Shown: piece by piece, positions 1-9,130 of the stretch
Numbering within the stretch: the stretch's first letter is position 1
How the letters are laid out: every line of letters begins with the position of its first letter
Assembly: GCF_002838835.1 (NCBI RefSeq)
Contig: NZ_NHPP01000005.1
Location: 186,001 to 250,000 of the forward strand
Length of the DNA stretch: 64,000 nucleotides
Direction of reading: 5' to 3'
DNA from: Siphonobacter sp. SORGH_AS_0500
GTDB lineage: Bacteria; Bacteroidota; Bacteroidia; Cytophagales; Spirosomataceae
Translations under genes and position numbers: made by a program
The notes under the pieces: model-generated
Seen by the model: the letters and a program-made list of their open reading frames with translations, nothing else
Told to the model about the DNA's origin: nothing
Database searches by the model: none

Positions 1-1222
1 TACTCACCCCTACCTGCACTTTGTCATTTACCTTCTGATCGAGGTTAATCTTGAAGCTGGCTCGTTCGAAATTGATGGGCTTAATGATGGCTTCCTGCTG
101 GGTATAACTTCCGCCAATGTAATAGCGGGTATCGTTAGTACCTCCCGCCAGCGAGAGGTCATAGTTTTGCAGATGGGCCGTTCGAAAAAGTTCACCTAAT
201 CGATCATACGTTTTTTGCTCTTCGGGTAAGCCCCGACCGCCTTCACTGACGGGACGGAAGGGACGATTTGCTTCGGTACGATTGAGTGAGGGCGTATCTT
301 TTCCGGTATTAATCCACCATTCGTTAACTAATTGAGCGTGTTCGGGCCCAGTGGTCAAGTCCCAAAGCCGTGCGGCCTTATTCCAGCCCGTCGAAGCGTT
401 GAAACTAATCTTTGGTTTCTGATCGAACTTACCTCTTTTGGTAGTAATCAGGATTACCCCATTGGCCCCGCGAGAACCATACAGAGCCGTTGCCTCAGCA
501 TCTTTCAGAACCTCAATACTTTCAATGTCATTAGGATTGATGTCAGCGATGGGAGACGTGGCTTTCCCACCTGTCCCGATGGACTGCAAACTGGTATTAT
601 TGATAAAAACGCCATCTACGACGTACAGAGGATCATTATCGGCATTAATTGAAGTCGCTCCGCGAACACGAATATTTACCGTTTCGCCGGGAACGCCCGT
701 ATTACTGGAAATCTGAACGCCGGGAATTTTACCCTGTAGCTGGGCATCGAAACTTCCCGTCGGTATATTTTTTGTTTCTGAAGGATCAATCTTGCTAATT
801 GAGCCAATCAGATTTTTACGCTCCTGAGTACCGTACCCTACGACGATAACCTCACTCAACTGACTTTGTTCCGGCACTAACTGAATCCGTAGATTCGTCT
901 GATTACCAACCACAATTTCCTGGGTTTTATACCCGATGAATGAGATAATTAATCGCGTAGAAACTTCGGTGTTTGGTATTTGAAATTCCCCATTGGCATT
1001 CGTTGTGACTCCCTTCGAAGAGCCTTTGATCTGAATATTTACTCCAGGGATACCATTGCCATTCTCATCGAGCACTTTTCCGTTAATCTGAATGCGGAGC
1101 TGGGTATATACGTAGGCATGGGTTTCAGGAGGTCGGGCTGCAAGCCCACCACTCAGGCTGAGTCCTCCTGCAATAAGGGTTAACCTCCATGATAAGGGTA
1201 CGGAAGACAGGTAAGGTTTCAT
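1..1222 (-). CDS. SusC/RagA-family TonB-linked outer-membrane receptor (N-terminal part; cut by window edge)
   Basis: The minus strand is open from an ATG at 1222 to the left edge of the window with no stop, so the gene is incomplete only because the window ends. The protein starts with MKPYLSSVPLSWRLTL and has an export signal. A carboxypeptidase-regulatory-like (CarboxypepD_reg) domain follows (GKVLDENGNGIPGVNI), then the SusC linker motif SEVIVVGYGTQERKNL, and a plug domain with PLYVVDGVF and ALYGSRGANGVILITTKRG. These are hallmarks of SusC/RagA receptors, which import oligomers across the outer membrane together with a SusD lipoprotein. No STN domain is present, so this copy is not of the FecR-regulated type. 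Its SusD partner would lie to the left, outside the window. Family assignment is firm; the substrate is unknown. Confidence 0.93.
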   Translation of the reverse strand, partial: MKPYLSSVPLSWRLTLIAGGLSLSGGLAARPPETHAYVYTQLRIQINGKVLDENGNGIPGVNIQIKGSSKGVTTNANGEFQIPNTEVSTRLIISFIGYKTQEIVVGNQTNLRIQLVPEQSQLSEVIVVGYGTQERKNLIGSISKIDPSETKNIPTGSFDAQLQGKIPGVQISSNTGVPGETVNIRVRGATSINADNDPLYVVDGVFINNTSLQSIGTGGKATSPIADINPNDIESIEVLKDAEATALYGSRGANGVILITTKRGKFDQKPKISFNASTGWNKAARLWDLTTGPEHAQLVNEWWINTGKDTPSLNRTEANRPFRPVSEGGRGLPEEQKTYDRLGELFRTAHLQNYDLSLAGGTNDTRYYIGGSYTQQEAIIKPINFERASFKINLDQKVNDKVQVGVS

Positions 1223-1585
1223 CAAAATCTTGCTATTCAAATGGTTTTCAATAACATATTAATTACTAGTAGATATATAGAATAAATAGACTATATATCT
1301 AAGACTTCAACAAACTTTCCAAGGTATGAGCAAAGTATCAGGCGGAATTTGCTCAGTCTTTGAGGTTTATAAGATGATTGTCCTATTAAAGTGTAGGCAG
1401 AACCAAAGATCGAGGCAAAGGTAGAAGGGCATTTTTTAAATACAAGTATAATCTATAGATTTTATAGACTAAAAATCAATTTTATGCGATTACATGATCT
1501 ATTGTCTGTTTATGATTTGTACTTCAGAAATAGTTATTCAATCTATGCATACGTACGGTAGCTAGTCATCGCCACGTGAGCCAAA
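1223..1585. other. Intergenic leader of the SusC gene
   Basis: This 360-base AT-rich stretch has no credible gene. It should hold the leftward promoter and untranslated leader of the SusC gene. A TACTTTG string on the minus strand near 1335-1341 resembles a Bacteroidetes -7 box, but I could not pair it convincingly with a -33 element. Confidence 0.4.
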
Positions 1586-1636
1586 CCAAAGCCCCACAAC
1601 TAACGATATAACTATACGTTAGTTATGGGGCTTTGG
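1586..1636 (-). terminator. Strong hairpin after the DUF1080 gene
   Basis: Two 20-base arms (1586-1605 and 1617-1636) pair with one mismatch around an 11-base loop. The hairpin lies 17 bases after the stop of the leftward gene and well before the SusC gene. This suits a terminator that separates the two units, although the T-run following it is short. Confidence 0.65.
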
Positions 1637-1652
1637 ATGAGAAGCGAAATGC

Positions 1653-3458
1653 TTATAATTCTTTTACTCGCATGTTTCGGAATTTTACGACTGATCCGTG
1701 TCCCAGAAAACCGATGTGGCCGGATGTTCTTTTCAGTCCGGGGTGTTCTTTATGATCCGGCGTGCCTTCTTTGGTGGCTTCAGCGGTGTCACCATCCAGG
1801 ATGGTCACTCCATTCAGGACGACCTTTACACGCGTGCCTTTCAGCGTAACTTCTTCGGAGTTCCATTCGCCTACGGGTTTCATCGCCTCCCGCTTCGCCG
1901 GGATGATCCCGTACACGGAACCGTGGTATTGGTACGGTTGCAGGTTTTTATACTCGAAAGCATCATTATCCAGAATCTGAAGTTCCATGCCGGTATACGC
2001 CGCATCTCCCTCAAGCGGTGCCCGCACCCCCAGACCATTATTGGCTCCCGGGGTTAGCTGAAAATCAAAACGGAATACAAAATCAGCGTATTCATCTTTG
2101 GTGTACAGATTTCCCTGGCCTTTACCCGAAGGGCGAATCACAAGGTTTCCTTCTTCGATGATATAATCCTGCTTGTTACCCGTCCACTGCTCCAGATTGG
2201 AGCCATCAAACAGGGTTTTAAAGCCTTCTTTCTTTTCCTCCTCTTTCAACCCATATAGTTCGGGCATGATGGAAAGATGTTTCCGCAATTCTTCCTGTAA
2301 AGTACTGGAAATGTAAGGAAAGGTTTTGGAAATGAGTTCACGGTCTTTAAACGTGCATAATTCAGGAAGATCCAGCGATAACTCGGCTACGGTTGTGGCG
2401 GCTGTTTTCTGAAGTTCTTTTGTTTCCAGAAATGTACTGGCCAAATACAAGGCCGCCGGATAATCCACCTGAGCCAATTCTTTCAGAACTACCCGTTTCT
2501 GCTCCGTAGTCGATGCTTTTTCCATCGCCTGCTTCAAAAGATGGAATTTATCAGCCGCAGAATAGTCTGATTTACTAACTCGCTCTACAAAAGCCGTAAA
2601 TACCGCTTTATTTGCCTTCTCCAGCACGATCTGCTCCGCAGCCAACCTCGTCTGCCCTTTTGATGATTTAATAAGCTCCAGAACGTTTTTCTCTGCTCCG
2701 GTCTGCTTTGGGTTCTCGCCTGCCCGCTTTAGCCACAACAAATACGCATTCGTTGCCTCGCTGGGATCGTACTCGTAATGAACCTTTGAAGCCTGAGCCA
2801 GCAAAAGGGGCTGAGCCGAGGGGAAGCCCAGATTTGCCAGTCCATACAGTGCCAGTTTTCTCACGTTCAAATCCGGGCTTTTAGCCCATTTGAGAAAGAG
2901 GGGCTGAGCCGTCTGGATTCGCATTTTCCCAGCCGCCTCAAGCACCGCTAGTTGAGCGGCTCCTTTTGAGGCTGGTAAAGCTGAAGCAATGGCTTTCTGA
3001 GCGGCGGGCGTGTTGATACTGACTAAAGCCCGAGCCGCAGGATCAGCCAAACGTTCATCACTCAGGTAAGTAGCCAGTGTAGGTACGGCCTCGTCTTTGC
3101 CCACCAGTTGTAATTGGGTAATGAGAAAAGCTTGTGCATCAGGATCTTTACTGGCTTTCAGAGCTTTCTGATAAGCCTGTGAACTGCGTAGACGATCTGC
3201 CGGGTGATTACCTTTGGCCACGTAAGCCGAGTAACTCCATAATGCATATTCTGCCCGGCTATGGTCGCCGGGTTGATTTAATCCTGCAGCCAGTTCAAGA
3301 ATTCCAGATTCTCCTGACTTATTGAGTTCTGTCAAAGCCGAACGCAAATGCTCCGCATCTGCGGCGGGAAACTGATCCAGCGTTGTTTCTATTTTATCAC
3401 TTTGAGCCCAGGCTACGGAAGGAAATACCAGACTGAAGAGTAACCACGTTTTTTTCAT
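1653..3458 (-). CDS. Secreted HEAT-repeat protein with C-terminal DUF1080 (3-keto-disaccharide hydrolase) domain
   Basis: The protein has about 601 residues. A signal peptide (MKKTWLLFSLVFPSVAWAQ) is followed by roughly 350 residues of helical HEAT-like repeats (for example ALYGLANLGFPSAQPLLL). The C-terminal 195 residues form a DUF1080 domain (FKTLFDGSNLEQWTG, GMELQILDNDAFEYKN, SGHIGFLGHGSVVKFRNM). DUF1080 is a concanavalin-like glycan-active domain, and some members hydrolyse 3-keto-glycosides. I chose the ATG at 3458 because it gives a compact signal peptide. An ATG at 3485, directly abutting the stop of the upstream gene, is also possible and would add nine residues. The gene forms a tight unit with the oxidoreductase upstream, a pairing that fits oxidation followed by cleavage of sugars in the periplasm. 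Confidence 0.88.
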   Translation of the reverse strand: MKKTWLLFSLVFPSVAWAQSDKIETTLDQFPAADAEHLRSALTELNKSGESGILELAAGLNQPGDHSRAEYALWSYSAYVAKGNHPADRLRSSQAYQKALKASKDPDAQAFLITQLQLVGKDEAVPTLATYLSDERLADPAARALVSINTPAAQKAIASALPASKGAAQLAVLEAAGKMRIQTAQPLFLKWAKSPDLNVRKLALYGLANLGFPSAQPLLLAQASKVHYEYDPSEATNAYLLWLKRAGENPKQTGAEKNVLELIKSSKGQTRLAAEQIVLEKANKAVFTAFVERVSKSDYSAADKFHLLKQAMEKASTTEQKRVVLKELAQVDYPAALYLASTFLETKELQKTAATTVAELSLDLPELCTFKDRELISKTFPYISSTLQEELRKHLSIMPELYGLKEEEKKEGFKTLFDGSNLEQWTGNKQDYIIEEGNLVIRPSGKGQGNLYTKDEYADFVFRFDFQLTPGANNGLGVRAPLEGDAAYTGMELQILDNDAFEYKNLQPYQYHGSVYGIIPAKREAMKPVGEWNSEEVTLKGTRVKVVLNGVTILDGDTAEATKEGTPDHKEHPGLKRTSGHIGFLGHGSVVKFRNMRVKEL

Positions 3459-3485
3459 GATTGAGAGCGATTTACGAACGAACAT

Positions 3486-4754
3486 CTATGAACCCATAAC
3501 CCAGGGTGCCCGCATGGGCTGATCCATGAGGCGGTTAGCGGCTTCATCATCAATAAATTCCTGACGATCAGGATCGAATTTGAGTGAACGTCCCAACCGT
3601 AAAGCCACAATGCCCATGTTAATTAGCGTACAGGATCGATAGCCATTCTGTTCGTTCAGGGCAAAAGGTTTGCGTTCCCGAACCGACTCCAGAAAATCCG
3701 TTACCTGTGGGGACGGGTCTGGAAAGGCGTCCAGCTTTTTCTTCAAATCAGGAATATCTGATTTGAATTCGGGATACAATTTCCCCTTCGGTCCTTCGAT
3801 GTAGGGAATTCCTTCGTCCTTCCCTTCTCCATCAAGAATAATTTTACAGCCATCCGCATACGTGTATTCAATTCTTCGCCAGGTACCTACAGCCTCGGGA
3901 TGCTGCTGAGGAGCATCAATTTCGACGCTAATTGGGCTTTCGTTATCTTTTCCCAGAAAATACTGAATTGGGTCCAGGTAATGCTGGCCCATATCGCCCA
4001 GCCCTCCCCCATCGTAATCCCAATACCCGCGAAAGGTTCCATGCACCCGGTGAGCATTGTAAGGCTTATAGGGTGCCGGGCCAAGCCAAGCATTATAATC
4101 CAATTCGCTGGGGACGGGTTGCTTTTCCAGATTGGTTTTACCCACCCAGTAAAATTTCCAGTCAAACCCCGTGTGTTTACTAACAGTAACTTTTAACGGC
4201 CAACCGAGTAATCCACTTTCAACCAGTTTTTTAATGGGACGCACGGTAGTTTTCATCCCGTAAAATGTGGATTCGAACCGAAACCAGGTATTCAGGCGAA
4301 ACATACGACCGTATTGTTCCACGGCTTCCTTCACCCGTTTGCCTTCGCCAATGGTTCGGGTCATGGGTTTTTCACACCAGATGTCTTTCCCGGCTCTTGC
4401 GGCATCTATAGCCATCAGGCCATGCCAGTGCGGCGGCGTAGCAATATGAACAATATCGACTTCGGGTAACTGAATCAGTTCCCGGTAATCTTTGAACGTT
4501 TTAATTCCCGCTCCACCGGCCAATTCTAGCCCTTGTTTCAGGTGGGTTTCATCCACATCGCAAAGAGCAACTACGCGAGTACCTGCGTAAGGAATATGCC
4601 CTCTCCCCATTCCTCCCAAACCGATAATTCCTTTTGTTAACTGATCACTCGGAGCCAGAAACCCCTTGCCCAAAACGTGACGGGGAACAATACTAAACAA
4701 TGACAATGCAGCCGCAGACTTGATGAAACTCCGGCGTGTTTGCAAAGTAGTCAT
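3486..4754 (-). CDS. Tat-exported Gfo/Idh/MocA-family oxidoreductase
   Basis: The protein has about 422 residues. It starts with a twin-arginine signal (TRRSFIKS, then a hydrophobic AAALSLFSIV stretch), so it is probably folded with its cofactor in the cytoplasm and exported. A Rossmann nucleotide-binding motif (IIGLGGMGRGH) follows at about residue 43, and the family motif WCEKPMTRT lies at about 130. The C-terminal half matches the Gfo/Idh/MocA alpha/beta domain. These enzymes oxidise or reduce sugar hydroxyls with NAD(P). I used the ATG at 4754; a TTG at 4763 would add three residues. The stop abuts the next gene, so the two are likely co-transcribed. Confidence 0.9.
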   Translation of the reverse strand: MTTLQTRRSFIKSAAALSLFSIVPRHVLGKGFLAPSDQLTKGIIGLGGMGRGHIPYAGTRVVALCDVDETHLKQGLELAGGAGIKTFKDYRELIQLPEVDIVHIATPPHWHGLMAIDAARAGKDIWCEKPMTRTIGEGKRVKEAVEQYGRMFRLNTWFRFESTFYGMKTTVRPIKKLVESGLLGWPLKVTVSKHTGFDWKFYWVGKTNLEKQPVPSELDYNAWLGPAPYKPYNAHRVHGTFRGYWDYDGGGLGDMGQHYLDPIQYFLGKDNESPISVEIDAPQQHPEAVGTWRRIEYTYADGCKIILDGEGKDEGIPYIEGPKGKLYPEFKSDIPDLKKKLDAFPDPSPQVTDFLESVRERKPFALNEQNGYRSCTLINMGIVALRLGRSLKFDPDRQEFIDDEAANRLMDQPMRAPWVMGS

Positions 4755-4824
4755 AGAGGTCAAGGTTTGTTACAAAAACGCATACGAGCTGGTAAGGTAA
4801 TGAAATGTACTTCCTGATAAAAAT

Positions 4825-6282
4825 TCAGGCAGATAGTTTGATTTCCATTTCCTTTAGCCTGGGTAAATATTTCTTTTCGAGAACGCTCAGTTCATCCTGA
4901 CAATAGGTACGGGCTAACTCCCAAACGGCGGTGGCAAACAGCATTTTTTCCTTGTAGTTCTGCTCATCCGTCATTTTAGGATCGTACGAAAACGGAACCG
5001 TCTTTTTGGCTTGCTGAAACAATTCCATCCGTAAACCCGGTCGAATGGATAAGAAGTCGCGAATGAGTTCATACTGCTTTTCGTACCATTGACTTTTCAG
5101 GCGATCCAGCTCATCCTGAATCGCTTTCCGGTCTAGTTGAGGAGCTTGAGTAACCGTCTTAGGTGCCTCTGCCCCACCGAATAAGGGCGGAGACAGAATG
5201 AGCGTATTCAGATACCCTCCAATATTCTGAATGGACGAGTTTTTCTTTCGGGTCTGTTTCAGCGTGGTTTGAATGCTGGTACGAATGTGTTCAATTGATG
5301 ACTTACTCAGCCACTGCAAAACGGTCTGATCCGAAACGTAGTTTTTGACCAATGCGTAGATTTCGTCGAAATACGGTACCTGAGGAACTTCTTCAGCGTA
5401 TGGAATCTCCTCTGGTTCTTCGACTTTGGTCGGTTTGCTGATTTTCAGAAAAGGCTTACCTGGCGACTGGCTTGCGTCGTTTTTAGTGATGTTATAAAAA
5501 CGAATCGCGACTACCGCATTAGATTTCAGTTTAACGGGTAACTCGTAAGGATAATTTTTGGCCTGTACCCCTTCGTATTCAAACCGAATATCGGTGTACT
5601 TACGCAGGTCTTCCTTCGCCTTCTCCAGCACCCGATCCCGAAAGTGACCGTAGAGTTTATATTCTTCTTCCATGCCCAGCATGGCTTTCAACTCCTGCAA
5701 TTCAATGGTTCTCTCCCCTAGTTTCTCGTACTGCTTGAGTAGCTCATAAATCCGAACGGTATAAGGGCTGGACAAATCGAGAATGTTTGCCATTTCGTAT
5801 ACAAGATACCGTTCTTTCAGCTCAATCAGAAAAGGTTTTAAATCAGGGTGAAAGGATACCTTCAGATAAACCCGGTCGTCGTCGAATCGTTTTGACTGCA
5901 CAATTTTCCGATGCACATCGTCAGGCGTTTTAATACCCCCAATGATGGGTGTTTCCAGCGTTTCGTACACGCCTTCTGTTTTTACTTTGAGTTTGATGAT
6001 TTTACTCATCAATCCCCTAGCCCCTTCTTTCAGGTCATCATAGGTTCGTCCATCCTTGCGAAGGCCGAAATCCTGAATAATGTCCCGAAAGAATATTTTA
6101 TACTCCTTGAAGTCGCTATCTTCCCAATCAATCATGGAAATCATTTTGGCAAACACACGGGTTTCCCAAATCGTAAATTTGTAATGAGCTTCCACCAGAG
6201 CGTTAGATTTACGAATCAGAACGACGGTGTTGTTTCGCTTTTTCTTACGGACATTTTTACGAGTAACAGGCTTTTTATCCAC
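4825..6282 (-). CDS. Rep_3-family plasmid replication initiator
   Basis: The protein has 485 residues. The N-terminal 270 residues have the layout of RepB/RepE/Pi-type initiators: a basic tail, then NALVEAHYKFTIWETRVFAKM and LSSPYTVRIYELLKQYE, which match the two winged-helix domains of Rep_3 proteins. The C-terminal 200 residues are charged and I do not recognise them. Such proteins bind iterons, open the origin and often repress their own gene. The best start is a GTG at 6282, since no ATG is nearby. The initiator reads away from a large iteron array that begins about 55 bases upstream, and parAB lies on the other side of that array. The context strongly supports a plasmid or chromid replicon. 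Confidence 0.9.
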   Translation of the reverse strand: MDKKPVTRKNVRKKKRNNTVVLIRKSNALVEAHYKFTIWETRVFAKMISMIDWEDSDFKEYKIFFRDIIQDFGLRKDGRTYDDLKEGARGLMSKIIKLKVKTEGVYETLETPIIGGIKTPDDVHRKIVQSKRFDDDRVYLKVSFHPDLKPFLIELKERYLVYEMANILDLSSPYTVRIYELLKQYEKLGERTIELQELKAMLGMEEEYKLYGHFRDRVLEKAKEDLRKYTDIRFEYEGVQAKNYPYELPVKLKSNAVVAIRFYNITKNDASQSPGKPFLKISKPTKVEEPEEIPYAEEVPQVPYFDEIYALVKNYVSDQTVLQWLSKSSIEHIRTSIQTTLKQTRKKNSSIQNIGGYLNTLILSPPLFGGAEAPKTVTQAPQLDRKAIQDELDRLKSQWYEKQYELIRDFLSIRPGLRMELFQQAKKTVPFSYDPKMTDEQNYKEKMLFATAVWELARTYCQDELSVLEKKYLPRLKEMEIKLSA

Positions 6283-6338
6283 TTCCAGACGCGATTAAAG
6301 GACTTACATCAGAGGTTTAGGGAAGCGATCTCAATAAG

Positions 6339-6456
6339 TATCACAGATTCCACGTCTGCAAGGTAATAAACTTGCGTGATTTTTGTGATACTTATTCGTG
6401 CATTTTGTGATAGATGCACGTGCATTTTGTGATACTTAGACGTGGAATCTGTGATA
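6339..6456. promoter_or_regulatory. Rep promoter/operator: 19-bp inverted repeat
   Basis: A perfect 19-base inverted repeat occurs at 6338/6339-6357 and 6438-6456 (TATCACAGATTCCACGTCT and its complement), 80 bases apart. Each arm contains one initiator-type core (CGTG, 5 bases, TGTGATA). The left arm lies between the tandem iterons and the rep start. In iteron plasmids, inverted iteron half-sites before rep commonly serve as the autoregulatory operator, and that is my inference here. Confidence 0.65.
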
Positions 6457-6462
6457 GTTCAT
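6375..6462 (-). repeat. Four tandem 22-bp iterons (replication origin)
   Basis: The core CGTG-5 nt-TGTGATA occurs at 6375, 6397, 6419 and 6441, exactly 22 bases apart. That phasing puts successive sites on the same face of the helix and is the classical spacing of iterons bound by Rep_3 initiators. The flanking AT-rich stretch (about 6480-6660) is a plausible DNA unwinding element. Confidence 0.85.
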
Positions 6463-6660
6463 CCCAAAATGTGTTCATAACACATTGATAATGAATGATT
6501 TACAAACTGTTTTTTTAAGGGAAATATATATAAATAATATATAAAAAACAGTCAAACAGAAATTGATGATGATTTTTTGAATTTTTTGAAGGGTTTTTAA
6601 AAGTGAAATGAAGAAAAAAGTAAATGTTGAAATGAAGCTTATGATTGGAAAATAGAATGG

Positions 6661-7580
6661 AAGTGTTTTTGTGATACTTCAATATTCAGGTTCCGGGCAC
6701 GTGCAAATTGTGATAGTTTCGAACTTAATGTATGTAAACTATTTATAATCAGTACTTTTAATAGGTATTTACAAGATGACAATCGTACAATAGCTATCTC
6801 GCATCCTACAAACTATCACAATTTGTGAGTGTCCTCTACCAAACTTTCCCACGTGGTTTTAGTGATAGACTTGCTGGGGTCTCCTATCCATCTTATTAAC
6901 TATCACAATTTGTTAGAGATAATCATCTGTAAATCAATGGAATGACTCATATGGTTTAGATTGTAGGAAGTTTATAGAGAGTTAACTATCACAAATTGTG
7001 AATTCTGTACGGAAGGCAGTGGCGGATAGTGAATGAAATACTAGGAACAAAAACTATCACAATATGTTAGCAGTAATATCTTTAGAATGAGGAAGTTAAG
7101 GCCTAATGATAATACATGATGAATAAGGGCTTTGTTACTTTTCTTTTTACTCAAACTATCACACATTGTTTTTTTAATGTATTGAATATTAGATAGTTAA
7201 CTAACATTCATGTTAACGATCTTGATCAGTTTTAGTGAAAATAGCACGCTTGAAGTTTCTAATTCATTTGTCACAAATTGTGATAGTTGCTCTATTTCTT
7301 AGCCTTACTCCCTGTTTACCAGCTAATGAGTAATGTTTTGTTTTTCAGGATGCTTTCTAAGATTATACCTGCTCCTCAATCCTAACGGTTTATCTTCCAG
7401 ACATTCAATAGTCAGCTTTGAAAGGCTTACAAATTTTACTCACAATTTGTGATAGTTCGCCTACCTCCTACTCGCTTCGGAACAACAGTTATTGAATCAA
7501 TTAATTATTAGGAGAGTTATTAACCTGATGGGAAGACTCATGAATAGAAAGAGAAGACGAAACTTATCTATCACAAATTG
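6661..7580. repeat. Dispersed iteron-like sites (AACTATCACAAWWTGT)
   Basis: About eleven further copies of TATCACA or its complement TGTGATA follow in mixed orientation, at about 6670, 6709, 6814, 6861 (one mismatch), 6901, 6987, 7055, 7157, 7279, 7448 and 7569. Most carry the longer form ACTATCACAA(A/T)(A/T)TGT. Several are themselves palindromic (TCACAA-TTGTGA). Two (6700 and 6852) keep the CGTG of the tandem class. They probably titrate the initiator or support plasmid pairing for copy control. No gene is credible in this stretch. Confidence 0.8.
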
Positions 7581-8141
7581 CCCTCAATAATTAGGGAGAG
7601 TCACCAACGAAAAAGTAATTAATTTACTTATTTAAGTATATGAGTAAGATTGTGTTTTTTATCTGAATTATATTATAAAAAATGCCTTACGGCTTTGTCC
7701 TATTTATACTAATAACTCAACTCAGATTTAACCTGATGTTTGTACTTGAAATGAAAGTGATGGGCACTAGCTATTTGATCTATAACTCAATTCATAGCGG
7801 CTTAACCTTGAGTCACCGATGTACTAAGGAAGACTTACCTTTTGTATGGACATCGTTCCCATAAACTAACATAGGAGCCTTTGTAAGTTTTCGCTGGTGC
7901 TCGTTGTAGGAGGCTTACCTTATCTACTATTCAGCAAAGGATGAGCTTCATCATTAGTCCAATTAGTCTGGGGCGGCAACTGGTGACAAACGCATACCAA
8001 CCAAGTGAATGGTCCATCATTCTTGCCATTGACTAATTGTATGCATACTGATAAGGTTGCTTTCAATCCTGAGTTAATCACCGCTCTACTTATCAATAAT
8101 TTTTGAAAGATTTAAAAAATCAGTCACTGCTCTTATCCAAC
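7581..8141. other. Non-coding stretch between iterons and first palindrome
   Basis: This stretch is AT-rich and shows no convincing gene. A 60-codon open frame at 7682-7864 has no recognisable features. I see no strong hairpin or repeat here. Confidence 0.4.
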
Positions 8142-8164
8142 CAAAGGGACACGCTGTCCCTTTG
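8142..8164. repeat. Outlying parS-like palindrome
   Basis: CAAAGGGACA-cgc-TGTCCCTTTG is a perfect 10-bp palindrome with a 3-base centre. It matches the sites next to parB except for a symmetric T-to-G change in each arm. It may be a distal ParB site or, because arms this long can fold, a terminator. Confidence 0.55.
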
Positions 8165-8285
8165 GTTTTGTGTTTTTCAAAATTATGAACGGTTATCTAA
8201 AATTTATACTTGCAGAAGCCAGCTCCGAATCATGGCTTCTGAAACCTTCACGGATAGAGAATGGCAAAGTAGGTAAGCTTCATTT

Positions 8286-8365
8286 TAGATCGCAGACTTG
8301 AGAGCCTAACGGCAGATGGGAACGTGCCGTTAGATAGGGACGAGATGGAATCTCGCAACAGCTGG
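8286..8365 (+). repeat. Dispersed repeat, copy 1
   Basis: This roughly 80-base block matches the complement of 31338-31430. The shared core includes CCTAACGGCAGATGGGAAC and later GGAATCTCGCA. It holds an internal inverted repeat around the ACGGCA/TGCCGT motif. It resembles the short non-coding interspersed elements common in Cytophagales genomes. No transposase is nearby. Confidence 0.6.
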
Positions 8366-8557
8366 TCGTAATTCGTCTCTACGCTTTCAAAACCAAAATT
8401 TGTGTTAAACTGCGTTTACAATTTTACAGATTCGTAAATAGAAAATCGTAGTTACTCGGCTAGAACCGATCGACTGCGGGAAACCAAGCGAAGAAGCTGA
8501 GGGCCTTTTGTGGCTTTACTTGGTGTAGGGAAAATTTTTCGTTGGTGCATGTTGCTT

Positions 8558-8690
8558 CCCCGGATTACATCCGGGGCTATCCAGCCTGGGGCTATCCGTG
8601 TTTAACCCCTCCAGGGTTATTTGTCATAAGACGATTTGAATAACAACTCCAGCGGGGTTCAATATCAATAGCCCCGGATGTAATCCGGGA
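8558..8690. repeat. REP-like inverted hairpin pair
   Basis: Two hairpins face each other. CCCCGGAT-tac-ATCCGGGG lies at 8558-8576 and its near-complement CCCCGGAT-gta-ATCCGGGA at 8672-8690. Between them are a second imperfect pair with AACCCC/GGGGTT cores (about 8603 and 8655). This paired arrangement is typical of REP/BIME-type elements mobilised by RAYT transposases; no RAYT gene is in the window. Confidence 0.6.
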
Positions 8691-8910
8691 ACACGATTGC
8701 GGGCGGTTAGCTCTGCGTTATAAACTAAATTTTCCAACTATCATCTCTAACCTGGTAAAAAACCTTCTGTAGAAGGGGACGACGCTACGAGTTAGTAAAG
8801 TTTCTGCATAACCCAAGACGTTCCCAAAGGGAAGGAGGCTCTGGTTGCTCGATCAGATGGAAACGCTGTTTTTAACGGTAGTTCACAGAATGAACCAATG
8901 AATGAAAAGA

Positions 8911-8933
8911 CAAAGGGACAATGTGTCACTTTG
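8911..8933. repeat. parS-like palindrome (imperfect)
   Basis: CAAAGGGACA-atg-TGTCACTTTG differs from the perfect sites by one base in the left arm. It lies 101 bases upstream of the regular cluster, on the origin side. Confidence 0.6.
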
Positions 8934-9011
8934 TGTCTACTGAGCCTATGACACAAAAGGAACAGACAGTTTCTTTGATCACATAGAGAAGCAAATAATC
9001 GATACAAAAAC

Positions 9012-9130
9012 CAAAGTGACAGCTTGTCACTTTGTCTTAGAATAAGCTAATAAAAAAAGCAAAGTGACAGGCTGTCACTTTGCTTTTGGAGACTAAGATG
9101 TGAAAACCAAAGTGACAAGCTGTCACTTTG
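9012..9130. repeat. Centromere-like cluster: three perfect 23-bp palindromes, 48-bp period
   Basis: The palindrome CAAAGTGACA-3 nt-TGTCACTTTG occurs at 9012-9034, 9060-9082 and 9108-9130. All arms are identical, the centres vary (gct, ggc, agc), and the starts are exactly 48 bases apart. The last copy overlaps the parB stop codon. The location next to parAB and the regular phasing make these the likely ParB binding sites (parS). They do not match the chromosomal parS consensus built on CACGTG, which supports a plasmid-specific partition system. Confidence 0.8.

Noticed and set aside
6339..7580. Possible CRISPR array
   Set aside because: The repeats are short, of mixed orientation and uneven spacing, and no cas gene is near. 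They suit iterons bound by the adjacent Rep.
7682..7864. 60-codon rightward open frame in the origin region
   Set aside because: No family motif, no plausible promoter or terminator, composition like the surrounding non-coding DNA.
8792..9007. 71-codon leftward open frame next to parB
   Set aside because: It runs through one of the parS-like palindromes and has a random-looking sequence.
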